A program made the position numbers and the translations under genes. The notes under the pieces are model-generated. The model ran no database searches. It was given only the letters and a program-made list of their open reading frames with translations, and was not told the origin of the DNA. A stretch of DNA of 12,905 nt from Phytoactinopolyspora endophytica (GTDB lineage: Bacteria; Actinomycetota; Actinomycetes; Jiangellales; Jiangellaceae). The stretch lies in NCBI RefSeq assembly GCF_004138495.1, contig NZ_ML142850.1, positions 334,290 through 347,194 of the forward strand, given 5' to 3'. Shown one piece after another: positions 1-8,050 of the stretch (positions within the stretch are counted from its first letter, which is position 1; every line of letters starts with the position of its first letter).

Positions 1-1204
1 CCAGCGCCTGCATCGACCCGACCGAGTCGGACAGCGACGCGTGCACGTCGACCAGCGCCGCCGGCACCGTGTCCGGCGTGGCCACGTCCGGCTTCAGCGA
101 GACCGTCTCCCGCTCGTTGACGAAGCTCTCGTACTGCGGGCCCATCCAGAAGGCGAGGAACTGCTTCGCCGCCGCCTCCCGCTCCGCGTCGCCGCTCTTG
201 AAGGCGACCAGCGCGTTGGCCTGGTCGGGGATGAACGTTCCGACGTTGCCGGACGGGGAGATCGGGAAGAAGCCGATCTTCTCGTCGAGCTCCTCGCTCG
301 ACGCCTTCGCCTGCAGCTGGCCGAAGAACGTGTTCACCTGGATCACCATGGCGGCCTCGCCGGCGAGGAGGGCGTCGCCCTGGTCCTCGAACGTGGCCGT
401 CGTGATGTCGTCGTTGAACAAGCCCTCATCCACCAGGTCGCGGTAGGTCTGGATAGCACCGAGAACAGTCTCGTCGGAGAACGTCTCCTCGTTGGCGTTG
501 ATCCGGTCCCATAGACCGTCCTTCGCGGCGTCGGCGAGCTGGACCTGGACCCACCACTGGGTGGCCCACTTGTCCCCGCCCATCTCGTAGAACGGGGTGA
601 CGCCCTCCTGGCCGAGCGTGCGGGCGATCTCCACCATCTCGTCGAAGTTCGACGGCAGCTCGGTGATGCCGTGCTCGTCGAAGACCTCCTTGTTGTAATA
701 CACGCCCTCCACGGCCGGGCTGGTGATCAGCGCCGCGTACCGGGTTCCGTCCAGGATCCCGGTGATGTCCTGCAGCGTGGGTTCGAGTTCGTCGATCCAC
801 GGGGCGTCGTCGAGCGGTTGCAGGTTGGTCGGTGCGTTGATCGCCGTCAGCATCGACGCCGTCGGCTGCCAGAACGCAAGGTCGGGCTTGTCGCCTGTCG
901 CCACACGCGTCTGGATGCCCTGCTCGTACGGGTCGGGCACGGTGACGATCTCGATCGACGCGCCGGTCTCCTCCTCGAAGGCCGCCGCCACCTCCTCCGG
1001 GATCATGTTGCTGTTCTGCGCCGCCCAGATGGTCAGCTCGACGCCGTCGAGGCTGGCATTGGGGTCGATGTCGGCCTCAGCGGTCTCGGCATCTTCTGGT
1101 TCCGTGCCCGCGTCGTCGTTGGACTCCACCGACGGGTCGCTGCAGGCGGCGGCCAGAAGTGCCAGGGCCGCTACCAGGGTGGTTCCAATCCAGGGTTTCC
1201 TCAT
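1..1204 (-). CDS. Sugar ABC transporter substrate-binding lipoprotein (partial, C-terminus off left edge)
   Basis: This is the extracellular sugar-binding subunit of an ABC importer (SBP_bac_1-type fold), anchored to the outer face of the membrane. 401 codons are in the window and no stop is reached, so the C-terminus (probably a few tens of residues) lies beyond the left edge. The ATG at 1204 opens a lipoprotein signal peptide (MRKPW, then a hydrophobic run ending LLAAAC) with lipidated Cys21. An acidic Ser/Asp/Glu-rich linker (about 22-50) follows, then the mature domain starting near LTIWAAQ (57-63). Family hallmarks are PDLAFWQP (107-114), GVYYNKEVFDEHGI (167-180) and a later DKWATQWW. 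A strong SD (GAAGGGGAG, 1209-1217) supports the start. It lies 44 bp downstream of the GH36 gene on the same strand, so they are probably co-transcribed; an alpha-galactoside ligand is inferred from that. Permease genes should follow to the left. Confidence 0.93.
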   Translation of the reverse strand, partial: MRKPWIGTTLVAALALLAAACSDPSVESNDDAGTEPEDAETAEADIDPNASLDGVELTIWAAQNSNMIPEEVAAAFEEETGASIEIVTVPDPYEQGIQTRVATGDKPDLAFWQPTASMLTAINAPTNLQPLDDAPWIDELEPTLQDITGILDGTRYAALITSPAVEGVYYNKEVFDEHGITELPSNFDEMVEIARTLGQEGVTPFYEMGGDKWATQWWVQVQLADAAKDGLWDRINANEETFSDETVLGAIQTYRDLVDEGLFNDDITTATFEDQGDALLAGEAAMVIQVNTFFGQLQAKASSEELDEKIGFFPISPSGNVGTFIPDQANALVAFKSGDAEREAAAKQFLAFWMGPQYESFVNERETVSLKPDVATPDTVPAALVDVHASLSDSVGSMQAL

Positions 1205-1248
1205 CGAACTCCCCTTCTCGGGTTGATGGGTGCGTCGTGGTCACGACC

Positions 1249-3420
1249 TCAGGTGGGCGTGAGCTCGATCAGCCGCGCGGCCGGCTCGTTGCCGGACGCG
1301 GCTGCGGTGAGTACGCCGAGCTCGGGATCCCAGGTCAGTTCCCACCTGGGCAGTTCGGCCGGGAACGCGATGTCCTCGCGGACAGCGTGTCCTTGCAGGT
1401 GTGGCAGGTTGAGCGATACCTGGCCGGCGGTACCGTCCCGCCGCCAGATCGCCAGATACGTGCGGTCCCGGCTTGGTTCGGCTACCCGGAAACCCACCGC
1501 GACCCACGGATCGGACCAGTCCGGCAAACCGATCGGCCAGATCGGGACCGCGCGGGTCAGCTCGGAACGGATGGCTCGATGGACCGTCACGCCCTCACTG
1601 ACCAGCCGGATCTGCTCGGCATTCATGCGGTCCAGGTGGCCGGTCAGATACAGCCGGCCGGCCAGTCCCGTGACCATGGTGAAGGCGATCTCTTCGGGCG
1701 ACATCTCCGGCTGCGGGTAGGCCCAGTTTCCCGCCTGCTCCGGCAGCACGGACATGGGCGCGGACGCCGCGATCGGCGGGTAAAGCAGCGGGTTGCGCTG
1801 GTCGCTGGTCGACTGCAGGTGCAGCCGGGAGAGGATCGCGTAGTCCATGCGCATGGCGCCGGACGCACAGTTCTCGATGACCAGGCCAGGGTGCCGGTCG
1901 AGGGTCTCGTCCAACCAGGCCAGATAGGCGCGGTTGTGACCGAGCAGGCCGTCGCCCGGAGCGGCGGCTTTCACCTCGGTGCCGACGCCCGGGTTGATGT
2001 TGTAGTCCAGCTTGAAGTAGCCGACGCCCAGCTCCCCGACGAGCCGATCGACGACGCCGGTCAGGTGCGCCCACGCCGCCGGGTGCCGGAGATCCAGGTG
2101 GTACCGGCCATGCTCGGCCACCTTGGTACCCGCGTGCTGGAAGAACGCCTCGTCGGGCAGCTGGTCGACGATCGGGCTACGGGCCCCGACCACCTCAGGC
2201 TCCAGCCACAGTCCCGGCACCATGCCGGCGCGCCGGATCCGGTCGATCACCTCGGTGAGGCCGCCCGGGAACCGAGCCGTTGCCGGCTCCCACGCTCCGA
2301 CGGTGTCCCACCACGGGCCGTCGTCGTACCACCCGGCGTCGATGCAGAAGTACTCCGCGCCCGCGCTCGCCGCCGCGTCGATGAGCGGGAGCAGGCGCTC
2401 GGTGGTCGGGTCACCCATGAGGGTGTTCATGTAGTCGTTGAAGATCACGGGCAGGGCGTCGCGGGTGGGATGCGGCCGGACGATGGCGCGCCGGTAGCGG
2501 GTCAGCGCGGCCATCGCGCCCTCCAGGCCACCCACGCTGGACACGGCCACCCCGACCGGGACCGTGGTGAACTCGTCACCGGGTTCGAGGACAAGCTGCC
2601 AGTGGTGGTCGGCGTCGGTGGGCCCGGAAGCCAGCAGATAGACCCCGTTGAGCCGCTCGCCGATCTCCCATCGCCAGGCCCCGTTGTGCTCGATCTGCCA
2701 AGCCACGGCCGCGCCGCTGGACTGGTCGGTCAGAACGCCGCCGGGCATCGCCTCGCCGGTGGACCAGGTGCCATGGCTCACGGCGGAGAAGCATCCGCGC
2801 GGGTTCGCCTCGTGCAGCCCCAGGTCGAGATCGGGTAACCCGACCTCGCGCACGGCGTCGCGCCGCCACCGGCCTTCGGCGAGCCAGTCGCTTCGGCCCT
2901 GGTAGAGCTCGAGATTGTCCACGTCGACGGCGCCAGCCGGGAACGGTGTACCGGCGAACGAGCTGATCGACTGCACGGTCACCGGCTCGTCGCCCGTCGC
3001 CCGAACGCGAGCCCAGGTCCGCGCTGCCGGCAGCCCGTCAACTGTGCTGAACACGGTGTCCACGGTGAGGCCCGTCGCGTCGTCCCGGGACGTGATGTGC
3101 AGCTCGGTCCAGCCGTCGTTGCGGAGCTCGTGGTGACCGGCGTAGCGCAACCGCGCTCCGATCAGCGTTCCTACCGAGCGGCTGCCGGACCAGCTTCCGC
3201 CGTGGCCGACGGCGCGGACCTCAACGAGTGGCTGGCCGCTCCCCGGTGTATCCCCGTCGGGAACGTCTCCAGTGTCGGGCGTTGTCGCGACGGTGGATTC
3301 AGCCGCCCCGTCATCGAGGCGGGCCAGGCGCGGCGGTGCGTCGTCGGAGACTGCCACGACGACGCTGAGCGCCGCGTGGCCCCAGTGGATGGCGGTGTCG
3401 GTCGAGCTGGATGTCGGCAC
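1249..3420 (-). CDS. GH36-family alpha-galactosidase
   Basis: Retaining glycoside hydrolase of family GH36 (melibiase), expected to release terminal alpha-galactose from melibiose/raffinose-type sugars. It is 723 aa, a usual length for the family. An N-terminal beta-rich region (about 1-320) precedes the TIM barrel. Catalytic-domain signatures are YFCIDAGWYDD (357-367), GLWLEPE (403-409), YFKLDYN (468-474) with predicted nucleophile Asp472, VIENCASG (514-521), and TSDQ with predicted acid/base Asp540. No signal peptide is seen, so it is probably cytoplasmic and acts on imported oligosaccharides, which fits the lipoprotein SBP directly downstream. The start is GTG at 3420, chosen for a GGAGG SD seven bases upstream; an ATG at 3434 is in another frame. 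Residues 36-62 (DDGAAESTV...GDTPGSG) look like a low-complexity acidic insert. A promoter and operator are annotated upstream. Exact linkage and sugar specificity cannot be read from sequence. Confidence 0.93.
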   Translation of the reverse strand: MPTSSSTDTAIHWGHAALSVVVAVSDDAPPRLARLDDGAAESTVATTPDTGDVPDGDTPGSGQPLVEVRAVGHGGSWSGSRSVGTLIGARLRYAGHHELRNDGWTELHITSRDDATGLTVDTVFSTVDGLPAARTWARVRATGDEPVTVQSISSFAGTPFPAGAVDVDNLELYQGRSDWLAEGRWRRDAVREVGLPDLDLGLHEANPRGCFSAVSHGTWSTGEAMPGGVLTDQSSGAAVAWQIEHNGAWRWEIGERLNGVYLLASGPTDADHHWQLVLEPGDEFTTVPVGVAVSSVGGLEGAMAALTRYRRAIVRPHPTRDALPVIFNDYMNTLMGDPTTERLLPLIDAAASAGAEYFCIDAGWYDDGPWWDTVGAWEPATARFPGGLTEVIDRIRRAGMVPGLWLEPEVVGARSPIVDQLPDEAFFQHAGTKVAEHGRYHLDLRHPAAWAHLTGVVDRLVGELGVGYFKLDYNINPGVGTEVKAAAPGDGLLGHNRAYLAWLDETLDRHPGLVIENCASGAMRMDYAILSRLHLQSTSDQRNPLLYPPIAASAPMSVLPEQAGNWAYPQPEMSPEEIAFTMVTGLAGRLYLTGHLDRMNAEQIRLVSEGVTVHRAIRSELTRAVPIWPIGLPDWSDPWVAVGFRVAEPSRDRTYLAIWRRDGTAGQVSLNLPHLQGHAVREDIAFPAELPRWELTWDPELGVLTAAASGNEPAARLIELTPT

Positions 3421-3459
3421 GGCACGTCCTCCATGGATCGTCGGCTCGATGCTGGGGAT

Positions 3460-3473
3460 TGTTAACGCTCACG
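3460..3473 (-). promoter_or_regulatory. Probable LacI-family operator for the GH36-transporter unit
   Basis: The minus-strand 14-mer CGTGAGCGTTAACA is an imperfect palindrome about a central CG, as in many LacI/GalR-family sites. Extended, it reads GTGAGCGTTAACAAT, close to the E. coli lac operator core GTGAGCGGATAACAAT with one base fewer. It lies about 12-25 bases downstream of the expected transcription start of the promoter at 3492-3519, a position where a bound repressor would block transcription. The LacI-family gene immediately upstream is the likely binder (inference). Confidence 0.6.
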
Positions 3474-3491
3474 TTCGGCGTCGTGCTCAAA

Positions 3492-3519
3492 ATGATAAGG
3501 TTTTCATAGCGCATGTCAA
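3492..3519 (-). promoter_or_regulatory. Sigma70-type promoter for GH36-SBP
   Basis: On the minus strand there is a perfect -35 box TTGACA (3514-3519), a 16-bp spacer and a good -10 box TATCAT (3492-3497). Around it the DNA is AT-rich compared with the high-GC flanks. The expected start is near 3485, giving a 5' leader of about 65 nt to the GTG at 3420. This is an unusually consensus-like promoter for a high-GC actinomycete, consistent with a strong promoter held down by a repressor. Confidence 0.7.
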
Positions 3520-3642
3520 CAGGCCCACGAGAGATCGAGTTGCCGAACCGTCGCGGCGTGGACGTGCATCTGGTGCCCGGAACCAAGGTGCGTCCGAGGG
3601 ATCAGCAACCTCCTGCGCGACGCCCGCCGTCCGCCCGGCACG

Positions 3643-3658
3643 GCTGATACCCATCAGC
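3643..3658 (-). terminator. Short hairpin after LacI1, possible terminator
   Basis: GCTGAT-ACCC-ATCAGC is a perfect 6-bp stem with a 4-nt loop, starting 34 nt past the stop of the LacI-family gene on the minus strand. There is no U-tract, which is common for actinomycete terminators. An alternative 7-bp pairing (CTGATAC 3644-3650 with GTATCAG 3680-3686) uses the same left arm, so two structures would compete. The remaining DNA between 3520 and 3692 shows no gene that I can support. Confidence 0.4.
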
Positions 3659-3692
3659 GATGCGCCAGTTCGACGGCACGTATCAGTGCTGG

Positions 3693-4703
3693 TCAGACCG
3701 GCGGCGGGCCGGCGCTTTCGCGGATGACCAGCCGCGGCTGCCTCGCCGAGGTCATTGGCGACGACCTGCCCTCGATCAACGCCGCCACCAGATTGAAAGA
3801 GCGCTGGCCCAGTTCGGCGAAGTCCTGCTCCACGGTCGTCAGCGCGGGCGCCCAAAGCTCGCCGAGCGGATGCCCGTCGAAGCCCACCACGCTGACGTCT
3901 TCCGGTACCCGCCGGCCGACGTCGCGGAGTCCTCGCATCAACCCGATGGCGAGCTCGTCGTTGCCGCACAGCACCGCGGTCACGTCCGGCCGATCGCCGA
4001 GACTCCGCCCGTGCTCGTATGCGCGGCGCGGATCCCAGCCGGCGTACATGACCTCCGGAATCTCGGCACCGGCCTTCGCCAGCGCCCGCTGCCAGCCCGC
4101 GGCGCGGCCGGCCCGGCGGCCGGACGTCGGGATCGCGACATGGTGCACGGTCCGGTGTCCCAGGCCCAGCAGGTACTCCGTGGCCTTGACCGCGCCCTCG
4201 ATGTCGTCGAGCGTGGCGTGTGGGACGCCGGTGCCGCGGCTACCCGACGCCGCCACTACAGGTACGCCCTTCGGCAGCGCCCGGACGGCCGCCACGCCCG
4301 GCGGATCGAACTTCAACACGATCATGCCAGAGACAGGGTTCCGCAACGCCAGGTTGACGGCGGAGGCGACGGCCGCGGGTTCCTCCGACTCGATCACCGT
4401 GATCATGACGATGAATCCGGCCGCGCGGGCGGCCTCCTCGATGCCCTGGATCGTCACGGCGTAGCCGTAGCGCGTGGTATCGCTGGCAAGGACCGCTATG
4501 ACGGATTGATGCCCCTTGACCAGGGCCCGCGCCGCCCCGTTCGGCCGATAGCCGAGCTCCTCGATCGCTGCCAGCACCCGCTCCCGGCGCGCCGTGCTCA
4601 CCGGCACCGAGCCGGTGAGCACGCGCGACACCGTCGGCACCGATACGCCGGCCAGCTTGGCGACGTCGGTGATGGCGGGGGCACGTGTGGATGGTCGTGG
4701 CAT
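3693..4703 (-). CDS. LacI/GalR-family transcriptional repressor (LacI1)
   Basis: 336-aa DNA-binding sugar-responsive regulator, normal LacI-family length. The N-terminal HTH is AITDVAKLAGVSVPTVSRVL (10-29), followed by the hinge helix RPNGAARALVKG (53-64) with the usual minor-groove Leu61. A periplasmic-binding-protein-like effector domain follows, including CGNDELAIGLMRGLRDVGRRVPEDVSVVGFD, typical of GalR/PurR-like members. The ATG at 4703 places the HTH at the normal distance from the N-terminus; the GGTGAG just upstream is a weak, very close SD. It lies 39 bp downstream of the PAP2-family gene on the same strand and 272 bp upstream of the GH36 gene, which has its own promoter and a LacI-type operator. 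It is therefore the probable repressor of the GH36-transporter operon, released by an imported sugar (inferred). A short TTAACC element (4715-4720) in its leader could be an autoregulatory half-site, but this is weak. Confidence 0.93.
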   Translation of the reverse strand: MPRPSTRAPAITDVAKLAGVSVPTVSRVLTGSVPVSTARRERVLAAIEELGYRPNGAARALVKGHQSVIAVLASDTTRYGYAVTIQGIEEAARAAGFIVMITVIESEEPAAVASAVNLALRNPVSGMIVLKFDPPGVAAVRALPKGVPVVAASGSRGTGVPHATLDDIEGAVKATEYLLGLGHRTVHHVAIPTSGRRAGRAAGWQRALAKAGAEIPEVMYAGWDPRRAYEHGRSLGDRPDVTAVLCGNDELAIGLMRGLRDVGRRVPEDVSVVGFDGHPLGELWAPALTTVEQDFAELGQRSFNLVAALIEGRSSPMTSARQPRLVIRESAGPPPV

Positions 4704-4742
4704 CTCACCGCAAAGCTTAACCAGCTACGCCTCTTCCCGGCG

Positions 4743-5573
4743 TCAGCCCGCCGAGGGTAGTGAAGAAGTCGCACCGCTCTTGCGCTTTCTCAGCGCGACG
4801 GCGGCGACAATGCCGGTCAGCGCGATCACTCCGCCGGCGAGTCCGTCGATGATGTAGTGGTTCGCGGTGAGGACGATCGCAGCGAACATGAGGATGGGCA
4901 TCGCCACGCCCAGCGCCTTCGCCCAGCGGCTCGTCGTGAGAGTCGCCCAGGCGATGCCCATGAGCAGATTCCATCCCAGGTGCAGACTCGGCATGGCCGC
5001 GTACTGGTTGGTGAACCCCGGCGGCTGCAGGACCCGGTAGGCATTCGTCTTATCGGTGACTGTGTCGATGAACCCGTAGTCGAGCAGGAATCTGGGCGGC
5101 GCCACGGGGAAAGAGGCGAAGATCACCAGCCCGATCGCACCCGAGATGAGCAGGGCGTTGCGGAACAGCGGGAACGCGGAGCGGTGCCAGAAGAGCACCC
5201 ACAACAGCGTTCCGACCACCACCGGCCAATGGCCGTACATATAGATGCCGTTGAGCACGTCGACCAGCCAGCCGTGATCGGTGACCCGCGCCTGGAGATC
5301 TGCCTCGACGAAGATCCCGACAGTGCGTTCGAAGCTGACGATCCGTTCGGCATTGTCGTACGCGAGCTCGACGCGGTTGTCGATGAGTCCACGGACGAGG
5401 AAGTACAAGAAGACCGCCGCACCGACGATCGCGCCCTCGCGAAAGAACGCCCGCGCACGGAACCTGAACCGCCCGGCGCCCGCGGGGGCCACGGACCGGT
5501 CGGCCACTGTATCCGCGGCCTCGGGCGCGCCTGCGGAAGGCATCTCCCACGGCCGGGACTCGCGGACGCTCAC
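4743..5573 (-). CDS. PAP2/AUR1-like integral membrane phosphatase
   Basis: Membrane protein of the PAP2 phosphatase superfamily, closest in appearance to the inositol phosphorylceramide synthase (AUR1)/PAP2_3 subgroup. Members hydrolyse or transfer lipid phosphate head groups; the substrate here is unknown. Numbering from GTG 5573, about six hydrophobic helices are visible (47-64, 111-129, 140-157, 200-212, 220-236, 241-261). The conserved motifs are PVAPPRF (156-162), MPSLH with His198, and NHYIIDG with catalytic His239 and Asp243. The N-terminal 40 residues are polar and cytosolic-looking, and the C-terminus is basic (RKRKSG). GTG 5573 is preferred because GGATGAGGG precedes it by a few bases; an in-frame TTG at 5597 would add eight residues and is possible. 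It is followed after 39 bp by LacI1 on the same strand, so they may share a transcript, with no obvious functional link to sugar uptake. Confidence 0.85.
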   Translation of the reverse strand: MSVRESRPWEMPSAGAPEAADTVADRSVAPAGAGRFRFRARAFFREGAIVGAAVFLYFLVRGLIDNRVELAYDNAERIVSFERTVGIFVEADLQARVTDHGWLVDVLNGIYMYGHWPVVVGTLLWVLFWHRSAFPLFRNALLISGAIGLVIFASFPVAPPRFLLDYGFIDTVTDKTNAYRVLQPPGFTNQYAAMPSLHLGWNLLMGIAWATLTTSRWAKALGVAMPILMFAAIVLTANHYIIDGLAGGVIALTGIVAAVALRKRKSGATSSLPSAG

Positions 5574-5923
5574 CGAGCCCTCATCCGAGGGGACCAATCC
5601 ACGTGCCCCGGCGTTTCACGGTCACGCTCGGCCGTCTGGCCGGCCGGCCGAATGCTGACGTACTCGCCTCGCATGGTCCATCGCCCCCGCAGTCTCATGG
5701 ACCTCTGCTACCCCGATTCAACAACGTCCGGCTTCGAGGTCCCTCCCCTGTAGCCATGATCGAAGATTAACTATTCCACGGGAGGGGTTCCTGTCGCAGC
5801 GAGTTTTTGGTCACAGCGGCTCAGCGGAGCACAGCCATATCGGTCTGGCTTGCTGAGTGCGGGTGACGCTGATGATCAGGCTGAACCCGATAGACGCCAC
5901 CCGCACTCAGCGGGCACGGGCGG
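5574..5923. other. Gene-free stretch between PAP2 and GH3 genes
   Basis: No ORF here looks like a protein. It holds the PAP2 leader, an inverted repeat of seven bases (CCCTCCC 5741-5747 with GGGAGGG 5780-5786) enclosing a 32-nt AT-richer loop (GATTAACTATT), and the 14-bp inverted repeat annotated separately. The promoter of the PAP2 gene must lie in this stretch, but I see no convincing -35/-10 pair. Confidence 0.6.
5852..5911 (-). terminator. 14-bp inverted repeat downstream of GH3 gene, probable terminator
   Basis: GCTGAGTGCGGGTG (5852-5865) is perfectly complementary to CACCCGCACTCAGC (5898-5911), and two further pairs form beyond one mismatch. The 32-nt spacer contains a small palindrome, CTGATGATCAG (5869-5879), so the folded RNA would be a long stem with a secondary hairpin in its loop. 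It starts 12 nt past the GH3 stop codon on the minus strand, where a terminator is expected. There is no U-tract and the loop is longer than in a classic terminator. Confidence 0.6.
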
Positions 5924-7984
5924 TTAGTGATGAACGCGCGTGCGTATGCCGTACCCGTATGGGAAGAGCGGGTCGTAGTCCTCGTCGCCGATGTTCATCG
6001 GCACCTGCTCCTCGCTTCGCGGCCAGGTCATCGGTAGCTTCCCGGCGAAGGGCCGCTCTCCGAAGAGGACGTCCGCCACGCCCGCGCCCTCGCTCCCCGG
6101 CAGCCACGACGCCACCAGCGCATCCATGGAGCCGAGCTGGTCGGTGACGATCTGCGGACGTCCGGAGACCACGAGCACCACGCACGTCTCGATCTCGGAG
6201 CACACCTCGTCAACGACCTCCTGGTCACCGGGCTGCAGGCTCAGGGACTTCTCCTCCAGCTGCTCCGGTGTGCAGAACCCGCACTCCGGTCCGCCGACAT
6301 CGCCGAACCCCTCCGCATACGGCGTCTCGCCAACGACGACGACGCCCACATCCGCGTCGTCCATCGGGGCTGACGCATCCAGGCTGTACGTGACCTCGGC
6401 GTCGGGTGCCACCTCCTGGATACCCTCCAGGATCGTGGTACCCGGGATGATGTCGCCCGGCTCCCCCTGCCACGTGATCGTCCAGCCACCGGCCTGGTTG
6501 CCGATGTTGTCGGCATTGCGGCCCGCGACGTAGACGTTCGCGTCCGGCGCCAGCGGCAGCGCCCCGTCGTCGTTCTTCAGCAGGACCTGAGAGTCGGCGA
6601 CGGCCCGCCGTGCGAGTTCCCGATGCTCTGCGCTGCCGACCTCGTCCAGGTTGTCCGTCGTCGCGTACGGCTGCTCGAAGAGCCCGAGGTCGAACTTGGC
6701 GCGCAAGATGCGGCGGACGGCGTCGTCGATGCGTTCCTCACTGACTCGCCCGGCGTCGACCTCCGCGAGCAGAAGATCCTGGAACTCCTTGGCAGTGTTG
6801 GGCTCCATGAACATGTCGGTGCCCGCGTTGACGCCAGTACGCACCTTGTACGGGGTCAGACCGGCGTCGTCCGGGTTGTCCGGATCCGGGATCTGGTGGA
6901 TAGCCTCCCAGTCCGAGATGACAAAGCCCCGGAAGCGGTGATCACCCTTGAGCACGTCGGTGATGAGCTCGCCGTCGGCGTGGGTCTTGATCGGGTTGCC
7001 TACGCCGTCCTCGGTCCAATCGATGCTGGAGAAGGACGGCATGACGCTGCGCACGTTGTGTCGCCGGATGGCGGGACGGTACGGCGCGAGGTGAGTCTCC
7101 TCGAGCTCATCCCGGCTGGTGACGACGATGCCCTGGTCGATGGTGTACTCCTGCTCATCCCAGGGTTTGCCCTCGTTCTCTTCGGCGGTCTCCTCGTCGT
7201 ACTCAGTGCCGCCGTCGCCCACGTAGTGCTTGGCAGTAGCGACGACGCGGTCGTCATCGATCGGACCGCGGCCATGGCCCTGTAGGCCGTCGATGACCGT
7301 CTCCATCCGGGAGACCAGTGCCGGGTCCTCGCCGAAGCTCTCATACGTGCGTCCCCAGCGTTCGTCGCGGGCGACACACAGGCACGGCCCGAAGTTCCAC
7401 GGGATTCCGGTGGCCCGTACCTCCGCGGCCGTCGCCCGGCCGATCTCTCTTGCCAGGCGGGGGTCGCGAGTGGCGCCGAGGCCGATGTTGTGCGGGAACA
7501 CCGTCGCACCGTGCACGTTCGCGTGCCCATGCACGGCGTCGATGCCGTAGATGAGCGGGATACCCAGTCGGGTGCTCAACGCCTGGCTCTGGAACTCGTT
7601 GACCATTTCCACCCATGCCTCGGGCGTGTTGGGTGTCGGCGTCGACCCGCCTCCGGACAGCACGGATCCGAGGCCCCACTCGGCGATGACAGAAGGGTCG
7701 TCGGCGACGGCGCCACGCTCGGCCTGGGTCATCTGGCCGATCTTCTCTTCGAGCGTCATCCGGTCGAGCAGATCCTCGACGCGGCGATCGACCGGCACCC
7801 TCGGATTGAGATACGCCGGATCGGTTGAGTGGTGTCCCGAGCCCGAACGTGCCGAGCTCGAAACGTCTGCTGCCGAACTGCCTGAGTCCGTGCGAACGTC
7901 GTTGGCTGAACCACTGACGGACGGGATCAACGACATCGTCAGAATGCCGGCCCCGATGAATGCAATAAGCGAACGGGATCGCAT
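5924..7984 (-). CDS. Secreted GH3 beta-glucosidase / beta-glucan exohydrolase (ExoI-like)
   Basis: 686-aa retaining glycosidase of family GH3, expected to release glucose from the non-reducing ends of beta-glucans or cello-oligosaccharides outside the cell. A Sec-type signal peptide (RSRS, hydrophobic 6-20, possible cleavage after SGSA) is followed by a Ser-rich linker (32-53). The N-terminal barrel has GIDAVHGH (147-154), NFGPCLCVARDERWGRTYESFGED (197-220), AKHYVGDGGT (251-260) and VISDWE with predicted nucleophile Asp358. The C-terminal sandwich has GGWTITWQG (499-507) and GETPYAEGFGD, where Glu558 matches the acid/base of barley ExoI. Trp359 and the GGWTITW region correspond to the aromatic clamp of ExoI-type enzymes. 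The end, FPYGYG, is typical of GH3. A very strong SD (GGAGGGGTGAC) directly precedes ATG 7984. It has its own transcription unit; an upstream element shared with the GH36 operator suggests LacI1 control. Confidence 0.93.
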   Translation of the reverse strand: MRSRSLIAFIGAGILTMSLIPSVSGSANDVRTDSGSSAADVSSSARSGSGHHSTDPAYLNPRVPVDRRVEDLLDRMTLEEKIGQMTQAERGAVADDPSVIAEWGLGSVLSGGGSTPTPNTPEAWVEMVNEFQSQALSTRLGIPLIYGIDAVHGHANVHGATVFPHNIGLGATRDPRLAREIGRATAAEVRATGIPWNFGPCLCVARDERWGRTYESFGEDPALVSRMETVIDGLQGHGRGPIDDDRVVATAKHYVGDGGTEYDEETAEENEGKPWDEQEYTIDQGIVVTSRDELEETHLAPYRPAIRRHNVRSVMPSFSSIDWTEDGVGNPIKTHADGELITDVLKGDHRFRGFVISDWEAIHQIPDPDNPDDAGLTPYKVRTGVNAGTDMFMEPNTAKEFQDLLLAEVDAGRVSEERIDDAVRRILRAKFDLGLFEQPYATTDNLDEVGSAEHRELARRAVADSQVLLKNDDGALPLAPDANVYVAGRNADNIGNQAGGWTITWQGEPGDIIPGTTILEGIQEVAPDAEVTYSLDASAPMDDADVGVVVVGETPYAEGFGDVGGPECGFCTPEQLEEKSLSLQPGDQEVVDEVCSEIETCVVLVVSGRPQIVTDQLGSMDALVASWLPGSEGAGVADVLFGERPFAGKLPMTWPRSEEQVPMNIGDEDYDPLFPYGYGIRTRVHH

Positions 7985-8050
7985 GTCACCCCTCCAGTTG
8001 AGGCGATCCGTACGCCGGCTTGGCCAAGACCTGGCGATCTAGTGCCCGTC

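Noticed and set aside
671..1720. Long plus-strand open frame opposite the SBP and GH36 genes
   Set aside because: It is antisense to two well-supported genes, its Arg/Gly/Val-rich translation matches no family I know, and high-GC DNA routinely keeps such frames open.
1159..2838. 559-codon plus-strand open frame opposite GH36
   Set aside because: It is a shadow of the GH36 reading frame; the minus-strand frame has intact catalytic motifs and a good ribosome site.
3660..4760. 366-codon plus-strand open frame opposite LacI1
   Set aside because: Its composition is typical of an antisense shadow (His/Arg/Asp-rich) and it has no recognisable domain, whereas LacI1 is unmistakable on the other strand.
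4857..5753. 298-codon plus-strand frame opposite the PAP2 gene
   Set aside because: It is antisense to a protein with clear membrane helices and catalytic motifs, and its own sequence is uniformly charged with no domain.
5741..5786. CCCTCCC/GGGAGGG inverted repeat as a riboswitch or G-quadruplex
   Set aside because: Only 7 bp of pairing with a 32-nt loop and too few G-tracts for a quadruplex; no known riboswitch core recognised.
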